Position numbers and translations under genes: made by a program
Notes under the pieces: generated by a model
The model's database searches: none
The model's input: the letters and a program-made list of their open reading frames with translations, nothing else
What the model was told of the DNA's origin: nothing
NCBI GenBank assembly: GCA_965196985.1
Contig: CBDALO010000080.1
Location: 1-64,000, forward strand
Reading direction: 5' to 3'
Length of the DNA stretch: 64,000 bases
Source: 2-12-FULL-35-23 sp965196985
GTDB taxonomy: Bacteria; Pseudomonadota; Gammaproteobacteria; UBA12402
Shown: positions 26,356 to 35,160 of the stretch, piece after piece
How the letters are laid out: the number at the start of each line of letters is the position of its first letter
How positions within the stretch are numbered: position 1 is the stretch's first letter

Positions 26356-27887
26356 GATAGAGCGTTATTTTGTCTGTAAAAACCAACTTCAGTACTTAGA
26401 AAAACCTTTAAAATTCTAAATGGCACTCTATTGTACCTGTCTCATCGCATAATATCTTAAATTAATTATGCTAATCAATCTAAAAAATTATTTATACCTC
26501 AAATTTTTCTCCTCTCAAAATAAATTATTAACTTTTAGGTAATAGCAATTATATCTCGTTAATAAGAACAAGAATGATCTATCCTAAAACCCTATGAAGC
26601 CTTATTATTCACTTCAACTTAAGTATCTAGGTGATCCGCTCCACTGGTCATCAATTTCCACTAAAACAGCTGATACGAGCCTTAGGCACGATTCAGTATT
26701 AGGGAAAATTCCAACTGTATGCGTCCTTCTTTTTACCTCTCTGTTTACGCGCTCAGCTATGTTACTGGTTCTTAATCTTTTTTGATGCGGCCTGTCAAAG
26801 TTCATCACTACTAAGCCCTCCGGTATATTCACTTCCAACCAAGAAGAAAGCTCTGGTGCTGTTTGCTGATATTTATCTACCGCCATAGCCAATAGTCTTT
26901 CCGACTCATGAATGTTTGAGGCATTAAATATAGCTGTAATCTCCTCAGCTACTGGTTCCTTCATTGAGCGCTTTGGTATGTGAGCCTGAGCATTTTGCTG
27001 CAAATGAAATTGGCAGCGTTGCCAAGGAACACTGGGGAACACAGCTCTTCTAGCGGCTTTTAGGCCAGTATGAGCGTCGCTAGTAATCAACTCAATACCA
27101 TGTATACCTCGCTCAACCAACTGCTGAAGAAAATCACGCCAATGTACCTCAGCCTCTGATAACGCAACAGAAACACCTAGCACTGTTCTCTTGCCGGTTG
27201 ATTCATCAAAGCCATAGGCTATCAATACCGCACAGTCTTGTACTGTGCCGCTAGTGCGCACCTTCTCATAACGTGCATCTAGCCAAAGATATTTTATCTT
27301 TCCTAACGGCTTATTTCGCCATTTCTTTAAATCTTCATCCAACAATTTAGCGCAACGGCTTACCTCTGTGCTTGAAATATCTGTTCCACAGAGTTGCTTT
27401 AGCACCTTTTCAACTTTGCGCGTGGAAACCCCATGCACATACATTTCAGCGACAGCCAGCTTAAGTGCTCTATCAGAGCGTACACCTCGCTCTAAGACTG
27501 ATGGATAGAAGGCTTCATTGGAGTCTCTAACCTGCGGTATCTGTAGCTCAAGCTGACCTTGACCTGTGTTAATTAACCTTGGTTTAAAGCCGTTCGCATA
27601 TCCGTTTCTATCGCCAGTTCGCTCATAAGGACTGGCATTTAAATGGCGCTCCCTTTCTATTAACATAGCCTCATTCATCAACCTGGAGACAAGCTTAGGT
27701 AAAGCTTCAAACCCCTCCATCGCTAAAACATGTATGGCTTCTTCGATTAAGTTCTCATTTTTATAGCAGCTCATTGTCATTCCTCTTTTTTGGTTAAGTT
27801 TACCTTAAAAGGAATTTCTAATCTGACTGAGTCGCCTGCTTATTTTCAGCAAGTCAATGGAATTTACAGAAAGGATGGCGCACTAGC
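26356..27887 (-). mobile_element. IS256-family insertion sequence, copy 2
   Basis: This is a complete 1532-bp copy in inverted orientation, flanked by the 8-bp duplication TTTTTTAA at 26348-26355 and 27888-27895. It lies between folB and folKP without breaking coding sequence. It probably uncouples their transcription. Confidence 0.95.
26614..27774 (-). CDS. IS256-family transposase, copy 2
   Basis: This is the same protein as the copies at 35989 and 53449 and differs from the copy at 129 by one residue (Val for Ile in LAVAEMYVHG). The DDE motifs LWLDARYEK, LITSDAHTG and NIAERVNREV are intact. ATG 27774 is preferred over 27780 because GAGGA is correctly spaced for it. It is likely functional. 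Confidence 0.95.
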   Translation of the reverse strand: MSCYKNENLIEEAIHVLAMEGFEALPKLVSRLMNEAMLIERERHLNASPYERTGDRNGYANGFKPRLINTGQGQLELQIPQVRDSNEAFYPSVLERGVRSDRALKLAVAEMYVHGVSTRKVEKVLKQLCGTDISSTEVSRCAKLLDEDLKKWRNKPLGKIKYLWLDARYEKVRTSGTVQDCAVLIAYGFDESTGKRTVLGVSVALSEAEVHWRDFLQQLVERGIHGIELITSDAHTGLKAARRAVFPSVPWQRCQFHLQQNAQAHIPKRSMKEPVAEEITAIFNASNIHESERLLAMAVDKYQQTAPELSSWLEVNIPEGLVVMNFDRPHQKRLRTSNIAERVNREVKRRTHTVGIFPNTESCLRLVSAVLVEIDDQWSGSPRYLS

Positions 27888-27952
27888 TTTTTTAATCTTT
27901 TTTGCTGAGGAAAGCGTAATATTTCGCTAATTTTTTATTGTGATTTCTGGTT

Positions 27953-28870
27953 ATGATAGTTTTAGGGCTTGGCTCAAATATTGGTGACCGTTTAACAAAT
28001 TTGCGCAGGGCTCTTTCTTATTTACGTCATGCCTCTGACATTACAGTTAAAAATATTTCTTCAGTTTATGAATCAGAAGCACTTTTGCGGCCGGAAATGC
28101 CCGAAGAGTGGAGTAAGCCTTTCTTTAATGTAGCAATTTCTTGTGAGTCATCTTTATCTCCTTCTGAGTTGCTTGCTCGGGTTAAGGATATTGAAGTTTG
28201 TATGGGGAGGGTTGAGCGAGGAAGGTGGGCGCCACGTTGTATCGATATTGACATTTTGGTTTGGGAGGGGGTTTGTTTTTCAGGAGAGGAACTTAGTATT
28301 CCTCACTCAGGATTGCTTGACCGTCCCTTTGCATTGTGGCCATTGGTTGATTTGTTTCCTGACTATTTTTTTCAGAAACAAAACAAAACTGCTCAAGAGT
28401 TAGCAGCTCATTGGGGTTCAAGGTTTGATGGTAATGCACCATGCAAAACTAAACAAACTCCATTTCGACTTGATTTGCCAGTAATCGTTGGTGTGTTGAA
28501 TTTAACCTCAGATTCATTTTCTAATGGCAATCAATTTAATACTACAGAACTAGCATTTTGCCAGGCTAAAAAAATGTTTGCCGAAGGCGCTGAAGTCATT
28601 GATATCGGTGCTGTTTCAACAAGACCTTATGCAAGTAAGGTTATTGCGAAGCGAGAGTGGGTTGTGATTAATGACCTACTTAAGGCATTGAAATCTTATT
28701 GGTCTCCCGATAGTTTTCAACCTAAGCTTAGTATTGATACTTATAATTATCAGGTTGCTGAAAGGGCTATCGAAGCTGGTGTTGACTGGATCAATGATCA
28801 AACAGCTTTTTCAGATGAAGCAATGCGAACTGTTGTGAAGAATTCATCAGTTAACTTGGTGTTTATGCAT
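27953..28870 (+). pseudogene. folKP: Bifunctional HPPK/dihydropteroate synthase FolKP, 5' part
   Basis: Residues 1 to about 160 are hydroxymethyl-dihydropterin pyrophosphokinase (VLGLGSNIGDRLTNLRRAL, VERGRWAPRCIDIDILVW, IPHSGLLDRPFALWPL). From about residue 175 it is dihydropteroate synthase, with VIVGVLNLTSDSFSNG, LSIDTYNYQVAERAIEAG and WINDQTAF. Together they would make 7,8-dihydropteroate from the FolB product and p-aminobenzoate. A transposon enters after VNLVFMH at 28870, and the rest of DHPS lies at 35161. The HPPK domain is complete in the truncated product and could still act, but DHPS lacks its pterin- and phosphate-binding C-terminal part. Confidence 0.92.
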
Positions 28871-28936
28871 TGTAACGTCCCACAATAATTTAGAGAAACC
28901 ATCTCAACCTATTTTGCGTGAGATGGTGTCAAATAG

Positions 28937-29737
28937 TTAACCTTTTAGCTCATGAATTGCCTGATTAATGACATCATCCGGTATATGGTTTAAATTCATA
29001 TTAGCGGCGATTAGCAACGCATGTCGCATGAGCCTATCAACATAACGAAGCCTACCTTTTGTGGCCATGTGTACTGCACGAATACCTGTTTCAGTGAATA
29101 AGCTGCTGCTCATTCCTGCCTTCTCAAAAGCAGCGTGAATAATGCTCTCAAAATCCCTGCTATCTTCAATTGCATGCCACCTAATAAAGCACTGAATTCT
29201 AGAGTTGATAGGTTCATAGGCTGGTCTCTGCAATGTTGCTAGAAGTGATGGGAGTCCACATAAGATAATCGTCATGACGTCTTTGCTGTCAAAACTGAAA
29301 TTAAGGAAGTCAGGTAATCGTAGAATGAAATCATTACTAAGCTGATGCGCCTCGTCTAGGATCCAAATAGGCTGAACGTTTTTATCATGGTAGAGCGCGA
29401 TCAAGCTCTGCTTCAAGTCTCTCCAAAGTTTAGAGAATCGGTAATAGTTTTCTAAACCTAGATTTTCGGCAAGCTGAGAGTACACATCAAATGACCGAAA
29501 GTGAGTGTCTGATTGATAAATGACTTGATGGGTCAGCGGGTTGAGTTTATTGCTCCAGTATCTTAGCGCCGTGGTCTTTCCTGTCCCTGAGTCGCCAGTA
29601 ATCACTGCTAAGCCGCGTGTTTCTAGCAAACCATTAAGTTGCTGCTCTAGTCGCTTTGACTGCGCCAATTCAATAATGTTTGATTTACCCAATGGATCAA
29701 ATTTCAAGCCAAAATGTTGAAGATACATCTTACTCAT
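28937..29737 (-). CDS. ExeA/TniB-like AAA ATPase of the transposon, copy 1
   Basis: The 266-residue ATPase is probably the target-selection or transposase-activating subunit, by analogy with MuB, TnsC and TniB. It has Walker A GDSGTGKTTALRYW, Walker B PIWILDEAHQLSND, a sensor-like VMTIILCGLPSLLATL and a C-terminal helical lid ending in NHIPDDVINQAIHELKG. The N-terminus MSKMYLQHFGLKFDPLG is typical of ExeA-type proteins. Before the IS110 insertion, its ATG would have overlapped the transposase stop (GGATGA), implying translational coupling. It is the last gene before the TGTAACG end. Confidence 0.82.
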   Translation of the reverse strand: MSKMYLQHFGLKFDPLGKSNIIELAQSKRLEQQLNGLLETRGLAVITGDSGTGKTTALRYWSNKLNPLTHQVIYQSDTHFRSFDVYSQLAENLGLENYYRFSKLWRDLKQSLIALYHDKNVQPIWILDEAHQLSNDFILRLPDFLNFSFDSKDVMTIILCGLPSLLATLQRPAYEPINSRIQCFIRWHAIEDSRDFESIIHAAFEKAGMSSSLFTETGIRAVHMATKGRLRYVDRLMRHALLIAANMNLNHIPDDVINQAIHELKG

Positions 29738-29746
29738 CCTTGTATC

Positions 29747-29989
29747 TTAAATAACTGTAGAGATATGACAATATTGCTACAATCCCAAGGATGCTTGGGT
29801 AGGCGGAAGGTGAAGCCGTGTTCGTCCTTAGGATTTAATCCTGTTGAGGAGATTTAGCTCCCTTCCACCCTCATAAGTTCATGAGATCGAACGGTATCTT
29901 AGGCCATTGTGAGCCTGTATTTGCAAGGTTGATCCGAACTATGATTTCCCAAGTTTGTTAGTGTAATAAAATTTAAGAGGCTCTAGCAA
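29747..29989 (+). ncRNA. Candidate IS110 bridge-RNA region, copy 1
   Basis: These 243 bases between the IS110 left end and its recombinase gene contain no coding frame but several complementary blocks, for example GCAATATTG/CAATCCCAAGGATGC and TTCATGAGATCGAACGG. In the IS110 group, the left-end non-coding region encodes a structured RNA that pairs with target and donor DNA. Position and length fit. The RNA itself is an inference. An identical region lies at 48078-48320. Confidence 0.5.
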
Positions 29990-30940
29990 ATGAAAAAAAA
30001 TTGTGTTGGTATTGATATTGCAAAATCTGATTTTGTTGCTGCTATCACCACTAGCGGAAAAGATCACGTTAAACATTTTAATAATAATCCTGAGGGCTTT
30101 TCTGAGTTATTAGAATGGACGCAATCTTTATCTGATCAGTCACTTCATTTTTGCATGGAATCAACAGGTAAATACGGTAATGCATTGGCTCTTTATTTAC
30201 ATAGTGAGAAGTGTGATGTCAGTATAATTAATCCTGCACGAATAAAGTTTTTTATGAAAGGACAGCTAATACGAAACAAGACCGACAAGGCCGATGCGGT
30301 CAGTATTAAGGACTATTCAAATCATTTTACTCCAACGCTATGGCAGCCTTTGCCAGCTAATATAGAGGCTCTAAGAGCTTTGATACAGAGATCTGAAGTA
30401 TTAACCTCCCAAGTCAGCAATGAACAAAACAGGCTGGAGCTAGCGGAAGAAACAATTATTAGCTCTATACAAAATCATATCGATTATATGGAAAAAGAAA
30501 TTTTACGACTGCAGGAAGAAATTAGTAAGCTGATCGCGAGTGATGATGATCTGAAGAATAACACAGAGCTGCTTAAAAGCATCCCAGGCATTGGTGATAA
30601 AACCGCTCAAACACTAACTGCTTTTTTTAATAATATTGAAAGATTTTCTGGCGCAAAACAATTGGCTGCTCATATTGGTTTAAATCCCAGCCAGTCACAA
30701 TCAGGCACTTCATTGAATTCATCACGGCTCTCAAAGGTTGGTAGTGCTTGGTTGCGAAAGGCGCTTTACATGCCGGCATTAGTGGCTATAAGGCATAATC
30801 CTATTTTGAAGAAATTTTATGAAAAGCTGCTCAAGAAAGGCAAGCCAAAGAAGCTAGCCATTTGTGCTGTTATGAGAAAAATGGTGCATATGATTTATGG
30901 CATCCTAAAAACACAGCAGCCATTTTCAGCGGATGCCTAG
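29990..30940 (+). CDS. IS110-family DEDD recombinase, copy 1
   Basis: This 316-residue recombinase has an N-terminal RuvC-like DEDD domain (CVGIDIAKSDFVAAI, FCMESTGKYGNALALYL, RNKTDKADAVSIKDYS). A coiled coil of about residues 125-185 and the C-terminal Transposase_20 domain follow (LLKSIPGIGDKTAQTL, AAHIGLNPSQSQSG, LSKVGSAWLRKALYMPAL) with its serine. These are hallmarks of RNA-guided IS110 recombinases. It opens after a long non-coding leader. The gene is intact, and an identical copy lies at 47127-48077. Confidence 0.92.
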   Translation: MKKNCVGIDIAKSDFVAAITTSGKDHVKHFNNNPEGFSELLEWTQSLSDQSLHFCMESTGKYGNALALYLHSEKCDVSIINPARIKFFMKGQLIRNKTDKADAVSIKDYSNHFTPTLWQPLPANIEALRALIQRSEVLTSQVSNEQNRLELAEETIISSIQNHIDYMEKEILRLQEEISKLIASDDDLKNNTELLKSIPGIGDKTAQTLTAFFNNIERFSGAKQLAAHIGLNPSQSQSGTSLNSSRLSKVGSAWLRKALYMPALVAIRHNPILKKFYEKLLKKGKPKKLAICAVMRKMVHMIYGILKTQQPFSADA

Positions 30941-30968
30941 TAAAAATTTTACAATTTATTGTTGACGT

Positions 30969-32306
30969 TTAAGACGGTATCTCCTCAGTGATATCCAAAT
31001 CCTCTTTAACTTGGTTATAAACAATCTCAACTAGCGAGGTTTTTCTTGCTGGTTGTTCCGGCATCTGAGGTCTAGCTCGGGTTCTAGAAAGGTTGTTATG
31101 TTTGTCCAGCTCTCCCACTGCACCAAGGTATTGATATTCCAATGATTCGACGTGACGGGCGGAGTCACTATGCGGATCAACCACTAAATAAACCTCTTGT
31201 TGAGCCAGTTCAAATGGAACTTCAAAGAGTCGATTATTCCAGCTTACCGTGCCATCCTTCCTGACTCGGCGCTTAATGCGATGCAGGAAGTAATCATCTA
31301 GCTTATCGGCCAAACAACCTAACGGCTGAATTTTAGTGAGGTCTTGCTGATAGCGTTGTAACGGGGTCATCTTGTCAGGCAGGGCGCTTTGCGAGGCTTG
31401 ATGATAAACACGCTCAACCCAAGCCCAAAATCGATCATTCAGCGCATTGAAACTATGAATGGAATCCAGGTTGCATTCAGCTAGGAATTGCTCGCGTACT
31501 GTTCTATGCCAACGCTCTAGTTTGCCTTTGCTTTGCGGTTCATAGGGTCTGCCGTAAATCAATTGAATTTTCAAACGAGCACAAATGGTTTGCAACGTTT
31601 TAGCACGGTAGGCAGGGCCGTTGTCAATGATGAGCTTAACAGGAAGCCCACGTTTGAGTAATGCCTCTTTCAACACATGCTCAATAGTAATGGCACTCTC
31701 ATCAGTACAAAATTTACTGTGACAGACCAACCTTGAGGCATCATCAAAAATACTCACCAAATAGCTTTTAACTCTTCTTTGGCCATCGTAAATCGTTGGA
31801 CCATGCATGACATCGCCATACCAAATATCACAAGCTGTGAGCGCCTCAAATGAGCGGCGCTCAATTTGGTTAGAAGGTGTGACTGTTCTTTTAGACAGGC
31901 CGTGTTTTACTAATAAGCGGTGAACTGTTGCGTGAGATAATTCACCTCGTGCTACCTTCCCTTGAGTTTCTAAGAGTTTAATCACGGTCGGAATTGATCT
32001 TGAAGGGCTTTCCTGTTTAGTGGAAATAATTAACTCTTGTAGCTCTGGATTGATGTGACACTGGCCTTTGTCTCGTCGAGTTTTAGGAACTAATCCATCA
32101 ATACCCTGCTTTAACCAGGCGTAATACCAATTCTCAATTGTTTTAGCACTGAGGTGAACACGCTTACTACCTGGAATGTTGTAGGTTTGCTGGGACAACC
32201 TTTTAATAATGCTCTTGAGCTCACCATGCTCAAAACTATTTCGGCTACATAGCTCACCTAAAACACTTAGGCGAAACAGTGCTGTTGGGTGAATGGGCTT
32301 GGTCAT
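30969..32306 (-). CDS. Mu/TniA-like DDE transposase of the transposon, copy 1
   Basis: The protein has 445 residues from ATG 32306, chosen because AGGA lies about 8 bases upstream; the frame itself is open from 32420. An N-terminal helix-turn-helix part (LSAKTIENWYYAWLKQGIDGL) is followed by an integrase core: CDIWYGDVMHGPTI (first Asp), VKLIIDNGPAYRAKTL (second Asp) and SKGKLERWHRTVREQFL (Glu). A Mu-type C-terminal domain follows (DGTVSWNNRLFEVPFEL). The last residues, IPS and the stop, come from the IS110 insertion; the native end was probably EEIQG. It is probably functional. Confidence 0.88.
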   Translation of the reverse strand: MTKPIHPTALFRLSVLGELCSRNSFEHGELKSIIKRLSQQTYNIPGSKRVHLSAKTIENWYYAWLKQGIDGLVPKTRRDKGQCHINPELQELIISTKQESPSRSIPTVIKLLETQGKVARGELSHATVHRLLVKHGLSKRTVTPSNQIERRSFEALTACDIWYGDVMHGPTIYDGQRRVKSYLVSIFDDASRLVCHSKFCTDESAITIEHVLKEALLKRGLPVKLIIDNGPAYRAKTLQTICARLKIQLIYGRPYEPQSKGKLERWHRTVREQFLAECNLDSIHSFNALNDRFWAWVERVYHQASQSALPDKMTPLQRYQQDLTKIQPLGCLADKLDDYFLHRIKRRVRKDGTVSWNNRLFEVPFELAQQEVYLVVDPHSDSARHVESLEYQYLGAVGELDKHNNLSRTRARPQMPEQPARKTSLVEIVYNQVKEDLDITEEIPS

Positions 32307-32443
32307 TTTGCAATTCCTGTGTGATTTAACTACTTGCAATGAGTTAATCACAACTTGAGTTGAGAATGCTACGCTCAAACTGTGTGGGGTCGTGAGGTTT
32401 ACAGAAAATATCCATCTCAACTTTTTTTCACGTTAATTAATTA
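32245..32443. repeat. 199-bp direct repeat, left copy, flanking the ISNCY-like element
   Basis: The sequence is identical to 34323-34521. It contains the upstream region, ribosome-binding site, start and first 20 codons of the DDE transposase. Transposon copy 2 holds this sequence once, so the second copy here arose with the insertion. Confidence 0.93.
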
Positions 32444-34322
32444 GTGACTGACAGAAAACCTACTAATTCTTAGTCTTTGTTGTTTTATTACACTTTCATT
32501 TTTTTATATCCGCGCGAGATCATAATAAAAATAGCATGTTAAGCCCTGGCCGCGTACAAAAAAATGAAATCTCGCTGTTTTGATACGAAAAAAAGCATCC
32601 TGCTTTCTGGAATACAATGGGATATTCTGAGGCTGACTAGGCAGCTAACGGTGGGCTGCGACCTCGAATGCGTTTTTTTAGTCGCGCTGCTTTCCTTTGC
32701 TCAGCTCTTTGTATAAGACTTCCGATACGATCTATGTTTTTTCCAACAATCGCTAAGCCAACATAACTCTTAAAGCCATCAATGCCGTGATCTAGGCATT
32801 GATCCAACCCATGAACTTCAAGAGCATTAATACTGGATTCTACCGCAGAATGCTTTTGTTTCGCTTTCACAAACGAGTCTGACTTTTCAATTTCCTGTGC
32901 TTCCTTTGAGAGTCGACCTTTTCTCGGCAATGCAACAACTTCCAAAATATCTGCTAACGCAGATTGATTTTCTTTTGAATGAAAGCCCTTATCAAAACTA
33001 CATGTGTTTAACTCTGGGAACTTTTGTTGGGTCTCTTGAACCATAGATACGGCGACCTTGTCATCAGTCTCATTCTCCATCACACGATGATGCAATATAA
33101 ATTGGTGTTGATCCTCCAAGACACAGACTTTCATTCCTAATTCGACTGGTACACCAGCCTTTCCTTTTACAATCCATTCAGTATGTGGCTGAAAGACAGA
33201 AAAGACTTTTTCTTCATGCGGGATCTTTTCATCCAATAATATTCGGCGTTTAATTTGATCAACTTGGCGATCTGCATGAACCGTGAACATTTCTATACTT
33301 TCAACCAGTGGCGCATCTTGCGGCTTCAGTAGATCGGCTTTCTGGATAGCGTTTATTGAGGCATGTGCTTTATCTAAATATTTTTGCGCAATATTGAGAT
33401 ACTCCTGATGAGCATCCTTGATTGCCTTGTCCTTTTTGTTTTGTTGATCTGCTTGCTTGCTCTTACTGCGCTTTTTTAGTTGAGCTATTCGCATGAGCCG
33501 TTTCAGATGCTTGATGTTATATCGATATTGACGCCAGTCACTCAATCCGCTGTGTTCACACAGCTTGGCCACCTGCTGAATTATTTTGCGCATTGCGTCA
33601 AACAGTAAGCTTATGTCTGTTGGAAAATGTACGTCTGTTTCAACCACAAAGGAATCGCAACGGCCTCGCAGAGGCTCACTTTTTTTTAACAATGAATGAC
33701 CAGCTTTCACAACAACTTGATTAATCTCATCTAACAACTCGGGAGTGAGTAGCGAGACATTGTCTTTAATTGTTTGCAGCTGATACTCTATTTTATCGAA
33801 AAAATCAGCATGCCCTAGCATTTCACGAATGGTTTTATGTTGATTCACAAGTTCATGCAGTCGATCATAATCACAATTTAGACTCAGGCGGAGTACTCCC
33901 ATGACCAATATTTTCCATAATTCCATACCAGGGCGTCCATTATTCTTGTCAACCTCAGGTGCAATCTGAGCCTCTAGTAGTTCGAAAATCTCCTTCCGTA
34001 CAGAGGGTGTACTATAAATAAACTGTAGCCCTTTTAATAATTTTGGAATGTCATCCCGTGATTTAGAGCTGATTTGAATTTTAGAAATATCTACTTGGCC
34101 AATTTGCATTTGTGGATTTTGGGCTAGTCTTGTCATTCTTGCTTTCCAGTGAAGAGTTACCATGCTGTGGCGAAAAATCATCGAAGATTAAGGCATTATA
34201 TCGAAAATAAGCTGTAAATAGCTGGAAAACGAGTATTTAGTGCTGTTTTTTGAAAATCTTCATGTGACCAGTTCGCCTCGAAACATTGAAAATAAAAGGC
34301 TTTGCGGGTTTTCTGTCAGTCA
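32444..34322 (-). mobile_element. ISNCY-like insertion sequence with 199-bp flanking duplication
   Basis: The element is about 1.88 kb with inverted ends GTGACTGACAGAAAACC and the complement, GGTTTTCTGTCAGTCAC at 34307-34323 (its last base is shared with the repeat). It holds one transposase gene. It is absent from the otherwise identical transposon copy 2, which gives the uninterrupted target sequence for comparison. Confidence 0.88.
32637..34181 (-). CDS. ISNCY-family-like transposase
   Basis: The protein is about 500-514 residues. The N-terminal block DKNNGRPGMELWKILVMGVLRLSLNCDYDRL is typical of transposases grouped as ISNCY. A lysine-rich helical linker precedes the catalytic half, which contains VVETDVHFPTDISLLFDAM, TCSFDKGFHSKENQ and KHSAVESSINALEVHGLDQC. 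Three Met codons near the start (34181, 34163, 34136) leave the exact initiation site open. The gene appears intact. Confidence 0.8.
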   Translation of the reverse strand: MIFRHSMVTLHWKARMTRLAQNPQMQIGQVDISKIQISSKSRDDIPKLLKGLQFIYSTPSVRKEIFELLEAQIAPEVDKNNGRPGMELWKILVMGVLRLSLNCDYDRLHELVNQHKTIREMLGHADFFDKIEYQLQTIKDNVSLLTPELLDEINQVVVKAGHSLLKKSEPLRGRCDSFVVETDVHFPTDISLLFDAMRKIIQQVAKLCEHSGLSDWRQYRYNIKHLKRLMRIAQLKKRSKSKQADQQNKKDKAIKDAHQEYLNIAQKYLDKAHASINAIQKADLLKPQDAPLVESIEMFTVHADRQVDQIKRRILLDEKIPHEEKVFSVFQPHTEWIVKGKAGVPVELGMKVCVLEDQHQFILHHRVMENETDDKVAVSMVQETQQKFPELNTCSFDKGFHSKENQSALADILEVVALPRKGRLSKEAQEIEKSDSFVKAKQKHSAVESSINALEVHGLDQCLDHGIDGFKSYVGLAIVGKNIDRIGSLIQRAEQRKAARLKKRIRGRSPPLAA

Positions 34323-34521
34323 CTACATAGCTCACCTAAAACACTTAGGCGAAACAGTGCTGTTGGGTGAATGGGCTTGGTCATTTTGCAATTCCTGTGT
34401 GATTTAACTACTTGCAATGAGTTAATCACAACTTGAGTTGAGAATGCTACGCTCAAACTGTGTGGGGTCGTGAGGTTTACAGAAAATATCCATCTCAACT
34501 TTTTTTCACGTTAATTAATTA
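34323..34521. repeat. 199-bp direct repeat, right copy, flanking the ISNCY-like element
   Basis: This is an exact duplicate of 32245-32443. It carries a stub of the DDE transposase N-terminus (MTKPIHPTALFRLSVLGELC) that stops on entering the insertion element. Its far side abuts the 3' end of the zinc-ribbon/HTH gene, so that gene also remains complete. Confidence 0.93.
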
Positions 34522-35075
34522 TGGGATGCTCACTCCTGTGTTGTTAAGAAAAAGCATGATGCTCGATAAATCATGCTCACCAAGGCAGGCCAACCAAAAC
34601 GCTTGTGGATCACTATGTCGCCCAAGCTGTAACCACAACGGATGTGCTTTGATATGGAAGGAGTAATCAACGAAGTGGTCAACCAACCAGTGAAACCACC
34701 TAGCAACGGTGTGTCGACTAACACCTTGCTCCTGACCTGATGAGCTAATACTTTTCCCAGGAGCACGCTCATTAACACTGCCTGCTGAACTGACCAGCAA
34801 TACCAACGCTTTGGAGAAAGTATCTCAGGTAGGGTTGAACAAGTACGTTTACATTGATGACAATAAAATCTCAAAACAGGGGTGGGATTTAAAGAGCGTC
34901 CTTTACCTGGGTTCCTATCTGGTTTTCGATCATATGATCCATGTGACCATAGTCCACCTGCACCGCAATGGCTGCACTGCTCTGGCCTTAGTAGCTCTGG
35001 ATTTTTTTTCAGCAGGATCAGGTAATCACTCAGGCTTTTAATCGCTTTTATGATTCTGCGCATGACTAATTTCAC
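34519..35075 (-). CDS. Zinc-ribbon/HTH protein of the transposon, read by probable -1 frameshift, copy 1
   Basis: The first frame, from 35075, encodes a zinc ribbon (CSHCGAGGLWSHGSYDRKP followed by FYCHQCKRTC), resembling the DUF6431-type proteins found beside such transposases. At GGGAAAA (minus strand, about 34752-34758), a -1 shift leads into a frame encoding a helix-turn-helix (GVSRHTVARWFHWLVDHF) and ending at 34519. The zero frame continues without homology-like features to 34530. The joined product would be about 185 residues. Whether the shift is programmed or a mutation inherited by both copies is open. It probably acts in end or target recognition. Confidence 0.6.
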
Positions 35076-35160
35076 TATAGTTTTTATATCAAGTTATTTT
35101 ACCTTGATAGGTTACTAAAAACCTTGTTTATTATGAGATAAAACTAGCTCAATTCCCCTA

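Larger units (their letters stand above)
29747..30981 (+). mobile_element. IS110-family element nested in transposon copy 1
   Basis: The element is about 1235 bp and lies between two GTATC words, at 29742-29746 and 30977-30981. Removing it restores CATCCTTGTATCTCCTCAG, which in the reverse sense ends the DDE gene as ...EEIQG-stop overlapping the ATPase ATG. There are no inverted repeats, as expected for IS110. The same insertion at the same position is present in transposon copy 2, so it predates the transposon's duplication. Confidence 0.82.
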
